From assembly GCA_020848835.1 (NCBI GenBank), contig JADLHJ010000061.1:93456-157455 (forward strand): 64,000 bases of DNA, written 5' to 3'. The translations under genes and the position numbers were made by a program. Source of the DNA: Candidatus Hydrogenedentota bacterium. Its GTDB lineage: Bacteria > Hydrogenedentota > Hydrogenedentia > Hydrogenedentales > SLHB01. Shown piece after piece: positions 44,801-52,292 of the stretch. Below the pieces are notes generated by a model. That model had not been told where the DNA came from. It saw nothing but the letters and a program-made list of their open reading frames with translations, and searched no databases. Within the stretch, counting starts at the first letter, position 1; each line of letters starts with the position of its first letter.

Positions 44801-45172
44801 ATTGGCTGGTGGTGTTACAACCACGGGCCGTCGATGTGGGACCCGATTCAGTTCGAGTATCCGCTGGTGTACATGAACGCCGATGGCACGTATGAGACGT
44901 CGCGGCGTTGGGAGGCGGTGCGCGAGGGCGTGGAGGATGCGCGGATATTGATTGCACTGCGCGATAAGCTGAATGACGCAACTGTGAGCGCGGAAGCGAA
45001 GGCGAAGATCACGCACCTGTTGGAGACTTCATTGCCCGCGCTTTCGCAACAGACGATGGACGAGGCGTTGATTGGCGTTGCGCGGTACGTGATGGATGCC
45101 ACGCACAATGACGAGACGGTCGCGAAGTTTCGAGATGAGATGATGGATTGCGTGGCGGCGGTGTCGAAGTAA
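41816..45172 (+). CDS. Secreted FG-GAP/PQQ-type beta-propeller with C-terminal DUF4091-like domain
   Basis: 1118 residues. The signal peptide has the hydrophobic segment LGLCAFVFAHVLSAGA. The N-terminal half (about 35-400) has repeated blade motifs VDLDGDGDAEVI, GDLDNDGAMEVV, ADLNGDGTREVV and GDIDSDGQIDVF (calcium-type D-x-N/D-G-D-G loops). Then comes a helical/sheet middle (about 430-720), and a DUF4091-type domain: YPYDEPGGNGWNTVKQY (about 880), the SYYMLADD stretch and GWWCYNHGPSMWDPIQF (about 998). DUF4091 occurs in glycoside-hydrolase-like proteins with E/D in the YDEP motif. ATG 41816 overlaps the TenA stop by 4 bp, so it is co-transcribed with the three enzymes. The 3' end abuts the convergent ROK gene without spacing. 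Probably binds or degrades an extracellular glycan; inference. Confidence 0.88.
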   Translation: MKLDSVPARCLWRALGLCAFVFAHVLSAGALNFEPLWTADTHMVMEGAPMTVDLDGDGDAEVITAAYENLIAVDGTGKELWRFDTRGRYQTCPAIWERDGALPLIYAGDNTGQFTCVDGSGKVIWQADTKPIFCASPAVGDLDNDGAMEVVQGDKSGLLYAFDALTGKPKWQTQLEGECGSAALADLNGDGTREVVIATGAGKVFAIRAAGDIAWTFAMDGTTADWATCAPIVVTYPEGNRQIYAASGKERVYSLDAAGNKLWSRAVRGSVASTLSAGDIDSDGQIDVFAVTQLGIVYRFDKAGAVVWEIDTQGRSLAPAAIVDIDGDSQLDFVLSTQNGNLLVFDSSGSLQYSQQFKNRTINVTPAFGDIVADRPGLEFVLTGGETGRVLCFGSDAPVGSRSEWAAYRGDNRNTASFPVRRNVTRPRDIPAGLARPDEILTGDVLHFSFEAPENSKDVLTAFAVCMRPDGSQQRAIGRMAGTHGVLELPLLVTVEGVYRFEWGVNDEKGNCISKEMLEIRLRPLENDDAFVSRAIDYLRPITDSVEHGNAQISDVLRSELSRIEEDAKSIHLLRTNTAMNDTDGWNIILGKMAALNARCKRAIDVALVAFEVSKQEGRPLVAFVINSWDNRSIDTLLPKDAKERTRISRRCVTGEHEPISIKLFNATSKSVSSKIRIACKREDLQFSTFTARSVATNLGDTAWDPLVNSTDAPIEIPPLETREVWLDIDLANTKPGKVDVIFVAESDGAKEEVPINLEILPLQMAGYDQMRMCAWAKYDAMGVKDLLSHGNTVFIGSLPPATIGEGASPAITCDFTELDAFLAPLKGHDVYLLFHGIPQLGVPMESDEYVPRFAKFMEMFFARLAEQGFDEKNVALYPYDEPGGNGWNTVKQYTAFARQALKARPGLKFYVNGGADLAMFEEMAEYASVWSPSYYMLADDTPEMAVLRKSGKALWSYDCAVPFSRPIGANTKRINVVAQYRFSAPIAMYYGATGIGWWCYNHGPSMWDPIQFEYPLVYMNADGTYETSRRWEAVREGVEDARILIALRDKLNDATVSAEAKAKITHLLETSLPALSQQTMDEALIGVARYVMDATHNDETVAKFRDEMMDCVAAVSK

Positions 45173-46132
45173 TTACTGCGGCGCTAGTAGCAGGCAACCG
45201 ACCAAAACAACATCCTCGCCCAACGCGCAAGGGACGATTTTGTATTTACCGCGAAAGACACCGAAGCAAAGCGCGTCGACGTGTTTGCGGATGGGGTCGA
45301 GTAGAATATCGCCAAGCAGGCTCACGCCGCCGCCCATGGCGATGCGTTGGGGATGGAGTAGTGTGATCACGTTTGAGAGCGCGGTGCCAATGCCTCTGGC
45401 CACTTCGTCGAGCGATTGAATGGCGAAAGTGTCGCCTTCGCGCGCGGCTTGTCCCAACATTGCGCAGGTGATGCGTTGCGGATTGCCGGCGCAATGGTTG
45501 TGCAGCGGCGTGTTTGGTTCGAGGTTTCGGGTCGCGCGTATTCGTTTTTCAATTGACCAGCCACTGCAGAGATTTTCCAATTTGTTATGCGCGCCGGGCG
45601 CGGGGTTAGTCCAATCGGCGATGTAGGTATGGCCGATCTCGGCTGCGCCGTACCCTTGGCCGTCGTGCAACGTGCCGTTGATCACGAAACCTCCACCGAT
45701 TCCGCTACCGATGTTCATGTAGCAGAAAGTGCGCGTGCCCTTGCCAGCGCCGCAGACGTATTCACCCCATGCCGAGATGCTGGAATCGTTGCCGACATAG
45801 GTGGGCAGATCAAAGCGCGATTCGAAGTGTTGCTTGATTGGATAGTCGCTCCAGCCGCCGACTTGGTGTGACACGAGTGCTTTGCCGGTTGCGGTGTCGA
45901 CGGGCCCACCGAAACCTACACCGATGCCGGTGATGGTTGCCCCTTGCTCGTGCGCTTGCGCTTGCGCAATTAGCCTCGGCACGGCTGCGTCGAACCATGC
46001 GAGAATCGCTGCCGCACCTTCGGATGCGGGTGCGGCGCCACGCTCTCTCGCGAGAATTTCGCCGTCGTGCGTGCCGAGCGCGGCTTGGAGTTTTGTGCCG
46101 CCGATTTCGATGGCTATTACCAACTTACTCAA
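45173..46132 (-). CDS. ROK-family sugar kinase
   Basis: 319 residues. ATP-binding phosphate-1 loop IEIGGTKLQAAL (about 8-19), catalytic Asp in YVGNDSSISAWGE (about 112-124; the usual NDANxxALGE), phosphate-2 NIGSGIGGGFVI (about 140-151) and adenosine motif IAMGGGVSLLG (about 275-285). Family ROK enzymes phosphorylate glucose, N-acetylmannosamine or similar. The GHxxxxxxxxxCxCGxxGCxE zinc motif is missing: after GHTYIADWTN the expected Cys cluster is PAPGAHNKLENLCSG, so structural zinc is unlikely. Start TTG 46132; TTG 46123 is possible. It lies 12 bp downstream of the zinc-ribbon kinase gene, and is convergent with the propeller/DUF4091 gene. Fructokinase or glucokinase role is not decided. 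Confidence 0.88.
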   Translation of the reverse strand: MSKLVIAIEIGGTKLQAALGTHDGEILARERGAAPASEGAAAILAWFDAAVPRLIAQAQAHEQGATITGIGVGFGGPVDTATGKALVSHQVGGWSDYPIKQHFESRFDLPTYVGNDSSISAWGEYVCGAGKGTRTFCYMNIGSGIGGGFVINGTLHDGQGYGAAEIGHTYIADWTNPAPGAHNKLENLCSGWSIEKRIRATRNLEPNTPLHNHCAGNPQRITCAMLGQAAREGDTFAIQSLDEVARGIGTALSNVITLLHPQRIAMGGGVSLLGDILLDPIRKHVDALCFGVFRGKYKIVPCALGEDVVLVGCLLLAPQ

Positions 46133-46144
46133 TCTCGAGCTTTC

Positions 46145-47302
46145 TCACCAAATAGGTAGCGACTTTCCATCCTCGAAAAAGAATAGTTGGACGTGTCCGC
46201 AAGCGTTGCAGACGAAAAACTTGTATGTATTGCTGCCACGGACCTCTAATCCGAAATTTGATAATTTGACTTGTTCCCTATTTGCGCGTAACAGATACTG
46301 CCCTTCACCACATACTCGACAATGACGCTTAAGATCGTCGCGCAGGATTTCGCCGCCGAGGGCAAGCATCTTAAGTAACTTGTCGACTTCCTCTAGCAAT
46401 ACAATCGCAGAGGGGATGCAGTTTTCTTCGTCCTCTACAACGCATTTTCGAAGTAAATCATTTATCAGACGCATGTTGTCATCGTTTGGAAACAAAGTTT
46501 CGAGATTGTTTCCGTCTCGAAGAATATACCAAAGTACTAATCGTTCACGGCCGGCGAGCATGGACCATAAGACTTTGCCGAGTGAATAAACATCTGAATT
46601 CGGCTTGACGTCGTCCACGCGCCCATGTAAAGCCCAAGCTGGCATCCAGTCGCGAGACCCAGCTTGATCAAAGGTGTCAGTTAGTCGTGTGCGTTGATCG
46701 TCCTGAAAAAAAGCGATTCCGAAATCTCCGAGAACTAAGTCGCCATTTTCAGCCACAAAAATATTTTTGGGCTTTATATCACGGTGTACAATACCCTTTT
46801 CGTGCAGGTATCGAACTCCATCGACCAGGCCGCGAAACGCTTTTAGGCTTTTCGATATTGACCCTTTATAATTGGACAAGTTTGAGTGAAGTGTTGAGCT
46901 TGCGAAGTATTTGGAGACAAACCAGAATTCGTCGGGATTCGCGTCCAGAATCGGTAATAGGTTGCTATGCGCAACTGTTTTCATCAAAGCAATCTCGTTG
47001 TGGATTCGTGCGATCTCTTTCTGATCAACTGGTCCTTCCGTCGGTTTGTGTAACTCCTTTAGAGCCCCCTGATAATCCTGTTTTTCTGCCGCAATTAGGT
47101 CGAGGATCGAATTAACGATATTTTGGGCATGACCGCGTCGCGCTTCATCTGTCGCGATACCGCCTATGTACGGAATGGACGATTGGAGTGTGTAGCACGC
47201 TTCGGCTCGCCGTGTCTTTGTCTTGTCTAGGACAAGCGATACTCTCCCTTGAGCACCCGATCCAAGTTCCTTCACATACTCCCAACGTTGCGAGTGCGGC
47301 AT
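46145..47302 (-). CDS. Ser/Thr protein kinase with a C-terminal zinc ribbon
   Basis: 385 residues. The kinase domain is about 9-300: glycine loop ELGSGAQGRVSLVL (about 12-25), a roughly 55-residue insert before the VAIK-type lysine GALKEL, then HRDIKPKNIFV (about 169) and GDFGIAFF (about 189). The C-terminal zinc ribbon has CRVCGEG and CNACGHVQLF (about 335-375). No transmembrane helix, so cytoplasmic. ATG 47302 is only three bases after the stop of the UPF0175-like gene, so they are co-transcribed. The pair is AT-richer than the backbone, suggesting transfer. Protein kinases paired with antitoxin-like or sensor genes occur in phage-defence and toxin systems; that role here is inferred. Confidence 0.85.
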   Translation of the reverse strand: MPHSQRWEYVKELGSGAQGRVSLVLDKTKTRRAEACYTLQSSIPYIGGIATDEARRGHAQNIVNSILDLIAAEKQDYQGALKELHKPTEGPVDQKEIARIHNEIALMKTVAHSNLLPILDANPDEFWFVSKYFASSTLHSNLSNYKGSISKSLKAFRGLVDGVRYLHEKGIVHRDIKPKNIFVAENGDLVLGDFGIAFFQDDQRTRLTDTFDQAGSRDWMPAWALHGRVDDVKPNSDVYSLGKVLWSMLAGRERLVLWYILRDGNNLETLFPNDDNMRLINDLLRKCVVEDEENCIPSAIVLLEEVDKLLKMLALGGEILRDDLKRHCRVCGEGQYLLRANREQVKLSNFGLEVRGSNTYKFFVCNACGHVQLFFFEDGKSLPIW

Positions 47303-47305
47303 AGA

Positions 47306-47587
47306 CTACGTTTCGTTGGTGTTGAAGATGCGTTGGAGAGTGCGGTAGTCTTCTTCCAAGTCTTCCATCGTAAGACTGCCTTCGAATACTTTGTGCCTTT
47401 TAAGGCACGCTTCAACTTGGAACCGGTCCAGCTTTAAGCATTTGGCTAATTCAAACCGGTCGAGCAAGCCACGTCGATATAGGTCTACGGCATATATTTC
47501 CCAAATTTCGTCCGCCAGATTTGTAGACGACGCAAGAACTTTTTCTTCGATTTCTGGGGGGAAATCCAATTCAATACGCACTTGCAT
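47306..47587 (-). CDS. UPF0175-like small protein
   Basis: 93 residues: LDFPPEIEEKVL, then IWEIYAVDLYRRGLLDRFELAK, LDRFQVEACLKRHKV and a final MEDLEEDYRTL. The pattern (beta start, helix with the A-V-x-L-Y-R-x-G segment, helix-turn-helix-like part, acidic D-L-E-E-D end) resembles UPF0175 proteins, commonly predicted antitoxins. ATG 47587. Three bases separate it from the zinc-ribbon kinase downstream, which could be its partner: antitoxin-like gene first, effector kinase second. AT-richer than flanking genes. No known toxin (PIN, RelE) follows. Assignment from motif pattern; moderate. Confidence 0.65.
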   Translation of the reverse strand: MQVRIELDFPPEIEEKVLASSTNLADEIWEIYAVDLYRRGLLDRFELAKCLKLDRFQVEACLKRHKVFEGSLTMEDLEEDYRTLQRIFNTNET

Positions 47588-47671
47588 GGCGCGTGCCTTC
47601 CGTTAATTTAGTGAGAATCATAATCCACATGAAACCTGTGCGAAGCAAGCGGCGCACCTTGTATAGAGGTA

Positions 47672-49105
47672 TTATGCGATTATTTTGTGGAGCACGTGTC
47701 CCGATACATCTGTCAAGCGGAAGTTGCGGCCGTTATGGACGTATGTTAGGGCTTCGTGGTCGATGCCGCATAGGGAGAGGATGGTTGCGTGGAGGTCGGG
47801 GACGGAGACGGGATCGACGGCGGCTTTGTAGCCCACTTCGTCGGTTTCGCCGTAGCTTGTGCCGCCTTTGACGCCGCCGCCGGCCATCCACATGAGGAAG
47901 CCGTCGGGGTTGTGGTCGCGGCCGATGCCGTTTTGCGAGACGGGGAGGCGTCCGAATTCGCCGCCCCAGACTACGAGCGTGGAATCGAGTAGGCCGCGGC
48001 GTTTTAGATCGGTGAGCAGGCCTGCCATGGGCACGTCGGTTTCGGCGCAGTGCATGTCGTGATTGGCAATGAGGCCGTTGTGTGCGTCCCAACTATCTTG
48101 CTGGTGGCCGCCGCCGCTGTAGACCTGCACAAAGCGCACACCGCGCTCGACGAGGCGGCGTGCGATGAGTAGTTGGCTGCCGAAGTATTTCGTCTTGTCG
48201 TTGTCGAGGCCGTAGATCTTGCGCGTTTCTTCGCTTTCTTTTGCAATGTCCACGGATTCGGGCGCGGCGCTTTGCATACGATAGGCGAGTTCAAAACTTT
48301 CGATGCGCGCGGCGAGGTCGGCCTCGTGGGGGTGCTGATCGAAATGCGTCTGGTTGAGTTGACCTAGCAGATCGAGTTGCGCGCGTTGTTGTTCGTCGTT
48401 CATGCCGCGCTGTTTTTCGAGATTGATAATCGGCGAACCGCTATTGCGCAGTGGCGTTGCCTGGAACGAACTTGGCAGGAAACCGGAACCCCAATTTTGT
48501 GGGCCGCCGATGGGACCGCCGCGGGGATCGTACATCACGACGTAGCCGGGCAGGTTTTGATTTTCGGTGCCGAGGCCGTAGGTGAGCCATGAACCGATGC
48601 TGGGGAAGCCGACGCGGATGTAGCCTGTGTTCATCTGGAACAACGCGGGTGCGTGGTTGTTGCTGTCGGCGTGACAGGACTTGATGAAGGCGATGTCGTC
48701 CACGCAATTCGCGAGCGCGGGAAATTTGTCGCTGACCCATGCGCCGCTTTGGCCGTACTGTTTGAAGGCGTAGGGGCTTTTCATCAAGGGGCCGGGATTT
48801 GGGCTGAAAGGTTTTAGTTCACCTTTCCAGTCGAGTTTTTTCCCGTCGTATTTATCGAGGTCAGGTTTGTGATCGAATAGGTCGAATGCGCTGGGGCCGC
48901 CGTACATGAAGAGGAAGATCACGGACTTCGCCTTGGCCGCGTATTGCGCGTTGCGTACTGCGAATGGGGACGCGGCGTGCGCCTGCAAGAGTCCACCGAG
49001 GCCGAGCATGCCAAAGCCGAGGCCGGTGCGCTTAAGGAAATCGCGGCGCGTGGAGACGGTTTGGCTTGCGCCGAAGTCGCAATGGTTGCAGGTGGAATCG
49101 TTCAT
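47672..49105 (-). CDS. DUF1501 protein (Tat-exported)
   Basis: 477 residues. The DUF1501 family is very common in Planctomycetes and related lineages; it belongs to the alkaline-phosphatase-like superfamily and its activity is unknown. A twin-arginine signal is present (STRRDFLKRTGLGFGMLGLG, about 18-37). Typical family segments: SVIFLFMYGGPSAFDLFDHKP (about 60-80), YVVMYDPRGGPIGGPQNW (about 174-191), VVWGGEFGRLPVSQ (about 373-386) and GRDHNPDGF (about 390). ATG 49105 was chosen because it gives a normal Tat leader; the frame is open to 49147. It is downstream of the DUF1549/DUF1553 gene on the same strand, with a 243-bp gap that carries a repeat, a pair found repeatedly in these lineages. 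Confidence 0.9.
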   Translation of the reverse strand: MNDSTCNHCDFGASQTVSTRRDFLKRTGLGFGMLGLGGLLQAHAASPFAVRNAQYAAKAKSVIFLFMYGGPSAFDLFDHKPDLDKYDGKKLDWKGELKPFSPNPGPLMKSPYAFKQYGQSGAWVSDKFPALANCVDDIAFIKSCHADSNNHAPALFQMNTGYIRVGFPSIGSWLTYGLGTENQNLPGYVVMYDPRGGPIGGPQNWGSGFLPSSFQATPLRNSGSPIINLEKQRGMNDEQQRAQLDLLGQLNQTHFDQHPHEADLAARIESFELAYRMQSAAPESVDIAKESEETRKIYGLDNDKTKYFGSQLLIARRLVERGVRFVQVYSGGGHQQDSWDAHNGLIANHDMHCAETDVPMAGLLTDLKRRGLLDSTLVVWGGEFGRLPVSQNGIGRDHNPDGFLMWMAGGGVKGGTSYGETDEVGYKAAVDPVSVPDLHATILSLCGIDHEALTYVHNGRNFRLTDVSGHVLHKIIA

Positions 49106-49185
49106 TGCGGGAATCCAAGAGTTGCCACGAAGGAACACAGATAACACAAAAAGCTAACGGTTGGTTGATTCGATAATACTGCCGT

Positions 49186-49306
49186 AACCCTTTCAGGGTA
49201 TGAACGCTGGGGAAGACAACTACCCAGGGTAGGCCCGCCTGCGTCGAAGCGACTACGGCGGCCCAACCCTGGGCTACACGCTGTAATCCCTTCGGGATAA
49301 AGATCG
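49186..49306. repeat. Modular palindromic repeat, copy 2
   Basis: Shares the order of copy 1 at 32221-32325: AACCCTTTCAGGGTA, then TACCCAGGGTAG (49221-49232), a variable middle, CAACCCTGGGCTACACGC (49264-49281) and a TAATCCCTTCGGGATAAAGA ending. It lies between the DUF1501 and DUF1549/DUF1553 genes. Confidence 0.75.
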
Positions 49307-49348
49307 GAGCAAAACCAGGCCACCAGTAACGAATCATGATGAGCATGC

Positions 49349-51736
49349 TTAGTCAACATACACAAACTCGTTAAGGCTTAAGATGACCTGCGCGAAATCG
49401 GTTAGAGCTGACTGCACGATGTCTTTGTCTTTTAGCGCGTAGTAGTTCGCGGTTTTCTCTTGTGCTTCCTGTTTGATGTGACGCTGCATTTGTTTTTCCA
49501 AGAAGTCGAGCGAAAGTGCCAATTCCTGATCGCTGGGCGCGCGGTTCAGGGCGAGGGCGTAGGCGCGGCGGACCCAGCCTTCGCGGTTGTCGCCTTGTTC
49601 GCGGCGAAGGCGATCTGCGAGATATTTTGCCTGGTCGGAGGAGAACGCGCTATTCATCATGGAGAGCGATTGTGTCGGTGTGACGGTCGCGAGGCGACGT
49701 CCGCAACTCACAACGGTGTCGGGCGCATCGAAGGTTTCAATCATCGGCATGCGTGCAGAACGGCGCACGAAGACGTATACGCTGCGGCGCCAAGTGTCGG
49801 GGCCGTCCTTTGCGTCGAGCGGCCATTTGGCTGTTGAGCCTGTGGCGACGGCGTCTGCCGGTATGTAGGGGAACACGCCGGGGCCATACATGCGCGTGTT
49901 CAGATTGCCGGTGATGGAAAGCGTTGCGTCGCGGATGATTTCCGCTTCGAGGCGTTTCGGGTTTTGCCGCCAGAGCAGTTTGTTGTCGTGATCGACTTTT
50001 GCCGCAGCTTCGTTGAACGCGGAGTCCTGCTGATAGACGGCGCTCATCAAAATTAGTTTGTGAATGTGCTTGAGGCTCCAGCCGTTTTGCACAAGTTCGT
50101 TCGCGAGCCAGTCGAGCAGTTCCGGGTGCGTGGGACGATCGCCTTGACGTCCGAAATCGTTTGGCGTGCGGACGATGCCGTAGCCGAAGTGATAGTTCCA
50201 AAGGCGGTTCACGATGACGCGCGCCGTGAGAAAGCCTGCGCCGTGATCGGCGTCCGTTAGCCAATCGGCCAGGGCGGCGCGGCGGAATGTGGTGTGCGCG
50301 TCGGCTGGACGAATTTTTGCCGTGTTGAAGCGCTCGTCATTTTTTCCTGGAAGCACTGCGAGAAAGCCGAGGCCCACTTTCGCTTCTTTCGCGTCTGGGT
50401 TACCGCGCAACAAGTAATAACTGTCCGCGGGTTCCGGCTTGGCGTCGGTCAGCGCGAGACCTATCGGCGGCGAGACTGGCTTTTCAATTTCGATGGCCGC
50501 GATTGAAGCTAGTGCTGCATCCGCTTTCGCGAGGGATTCAGCGTTGAGCTTCGCGCGGATTTCTTCGTCGGAAACTTTTAGTTTTTCGGCGAACTTGGCC
50601 AGCGCTTGTTTTTGCGGTTCGTTCGCGTCGTCTTTATCAGCCTTCAGGAGCGCCTTCTCTTCGTCGTTCGTTTCGAGCGTATCGATCTTTGCGGTACGCA
50701 GTTCGGCGCGCGTGGGGCCGTATATCGCTTGCAGTTCTTCATGCGCTTTGCCGTTTTTCTCGTTCCACGCGGCGAGCTTCTTTTCGTACTCCTGAATTTC
50801 CACGCGCGGCGCGAGCATGGGTTGATAGCGCTTTGTCGTGGTAAAGGCCGAGAGCATGCGGTAGTAGTCGTGCGCGGAGATGGGATCGTACTTGTGATCG
50901 TGGCAGCGCGCGCAGGCGACGGTCATGCCGATGAAGGCTACGCTGGTCGTCGAGAGCATGTCATCGAGTTCGTCGTAGCGGTTTTGTTCGAGGACCTGGT
51001 TGTCGATGGTCGGCCCGCTGGTGCAGAAGCCGGTGGCCGCCAGCGCGAGGGGATTGTCCGGTTCGCATTCATCGCCCGCGAGTTGCCATTTTACAAAGGT
51101 GTTGAAGGGTAGATCTTCGTTGAAGGCGCGGATGACAAAGTCGCGATAGTGGTAGGCCGTCGGGCGTTCGATGTCGAATTCGTAACCGTCGCTATCGGCG
51201 TATCGGGCTACGTCGAGCCAATGACGTCCCCAACGTTCGCCGAAGTGGGGACTCGCCAATAGTTGGTCTACCATTTTTTCGTAGGATGCTGGTGATGGAT
51301 CCTGCACGAACGCGTCGACTTCCTCCGGCGAGGGTGGAAGGCCGATGAGATCGTAATAGATACGGCGAATGAGTTTTTCCGGGGATGCCTGTGCCGAGGG
51401 GGCGAGCCCTTTTGCTTCCAACGCCGCGGCGATGAAATTGTCGATGTCGTTCTTGGGCCAGGCGGCGTTTGTAACGGCTGGGGCCTCCACAACCTTTAGC
51501 GGTTGGAAGGACCAGAAGGCGCGGTCTTCGTCAGTGAACTTACGCTCGTTTACGTTGAATATTGCCGTGTTTACGCGATCAATCAGGGATTTTTGCTGCG
51601 CCTGCACTTCCGAGAGCGTTGCGCGCAAGGTATCGGCGGGATTCTGGACGGATTCCTGCGAAAAGGCGGGCAAGGCCGCGAGGAGCACGCAGCATACTAA
51701 CCCGGCGCACCGGTGTCTCGTTGCCTTGCAGGGCAT
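49349..51736 (-). CDS. DUF1549/DUF1553 (PSD1-type) secreted protein
   Basis: 795 residues. Signal peptide at the start (CAGLVCCVLLAALPAFS, cleavage about residue 26). The DUF1549 domain (about 95-305) holds IDNFIAAALEAKGL, DLIGLPPSPEEVDAF, HFGERWGRHWLDVARYADSDG and the conserved CARCHDHKYDPISAHDYY (a C-x-x-C-H motif; haem binding is not proven). After a charged, partly coiled middle (about 330-470), the DUF1553 domain (about 500-780) shows RAALADWLTDADHG, RVIVNRLWNYHFGYGIV, GDRPTHPELLDWLA and VSCGRRLATVTPTQSLSMMN. The molecular role is unknown; the family is a hallmark of Planctomycetes-like genomes. ATG 51736 gives the normal signal peptide. It is upstream of DUF1501, with which it is usually paired. 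Confidence 0.92.
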   Translation of the reverse strand: MPCKATRHRCAGLVCCVLLAALPAFSQESVQNPADTLRATLSEVQAQQKSLIDRVNTAIFNVNERKFTDEDRAFWSFQPLKVVEAPAVTNAAWPKNDIDNFIAAALEAKGLAPSAQASPEKLIRRIYYDLIGLPPSPEEVDAFVQDPSPASYEKMVDQLLASPHFGERWGRHWLDVARYADSDGYEFDIERPTAYHYRDFVIRAFNEDLPFNTFVKWQLAGDECEPDNPLALAATGFCTSGPTIDNQVLEQNRYDELDDMLSTTSVAFIGMTVACARCHDHKYDPISAHDYYRMLSAFTTTKRYQPMLAPRVEIQEYEKKLAAWNEKNGKAHEELQAIYGPTRAELRTAKIDTLETNDEEKALLKADKDDANEPQKQALAKFAEKLKVSDEEIRAKLNAESLAKADAALASIAAIEIEKPVSPPIGLALTDAKPEPADSYYLLRGNPDAKEAKVGLGFLAVLPGKNDERFNTAKIRPADAHTTFRRAALADWLTDADHGAGFLTARVIVNRLWNYHFGYGIVRTPNDFGRQGDRPTHPELLDWLANELVQNGWSLKHIHKLILMSAVYQQDSAFNEAAAKVDHDNKLLWRQNPKRLEAEIIRDATLSITGNLNTRMYGPGVFPYIPADAVATGSTAKWPLDAKDGPDTWRRSVYVFVRRSARMPMIETFDAPDTVVSCGRRLATVTPTQSLSMMNSAFSSDQAKYLADRLRREQGDNREGWVRRAYALALNRAPSDQELALSLDFLEKQMQRHIKQEAQEKTANYYALKDKDIVQSALTDFAQVILSLNEFVYVD

Positions 51737-51842
51737 GGGACTAGGGTAATCATGTGGGGCGCGGGACGCAACTGTATTTTGTGTCTGGGGTTGCGGGGGG
51801 CGTACCATTGCGGGTAGACAAACTGAAGGACGTGCAGTACCC

Positions 51843-52103
51843 GTGAGTAACATTCCTTCCAGCGGCAAGCCGGTTGACCCGGACAATCCTTATAACATTG
51901 ACTTTGAGCGGGAGCGCCGCCTGAAGCGGATGTTTCAGATACTCATTGCGTCCGGTCTTGGGATCGCGTTTGTGTTGCTGGTAATTGGGTACATGTTGGA
52001 TGCGTTGATCGCCAGCAAGACGGGCGATATCGCGCCGGTCACGCCGTACAGCACGCCCGGGGCGCCGGAAACGCCAAAGAACCAGCCGATCACCACGCAG
52101 TAA
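51843..52103 (+). CDS. Small single-pass membrane protein
   Basis: 86 residues, start GTG 51843. A charged N-terminus (NIDFERERRLKRMF) precedes one transmembrane helix (ILIASGLGIAFVLLVIGYML, about 37-56) and a Pro/Thr-rich C-terminus. By the positive-inside rule the N-terminus is cytoplasmic. No family recognised. It lies between the divergent DUF1549/DUF1553 gene and the aminotransferase gene. Confidence 0.6.
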   Translation: MSNIPSSGKPVDPDNPYNIDFERERRLKRMFQILIASGLGIAFVLLVIGYMLDALIASKTGDIAPVTPYSTPGAPETPKNQPITTQ

Positions 52104-52292
52104 TACTGGTCGCTTTTTGAAATTATTGCGTTCTTGGCTTAAACTTTTCTGTTTGTTCCCGCAATGCGCATGTTAGGGATAAATGCATGTGAGTGATGCG
52201 TTTCGGGATGGCGTCCGGGGTAATTTGAATTGTCGATAACGAGCACGACTTCAGTCGGCGCATCGGTCATCGTTTAAGGGTCAGGAAAAGCA

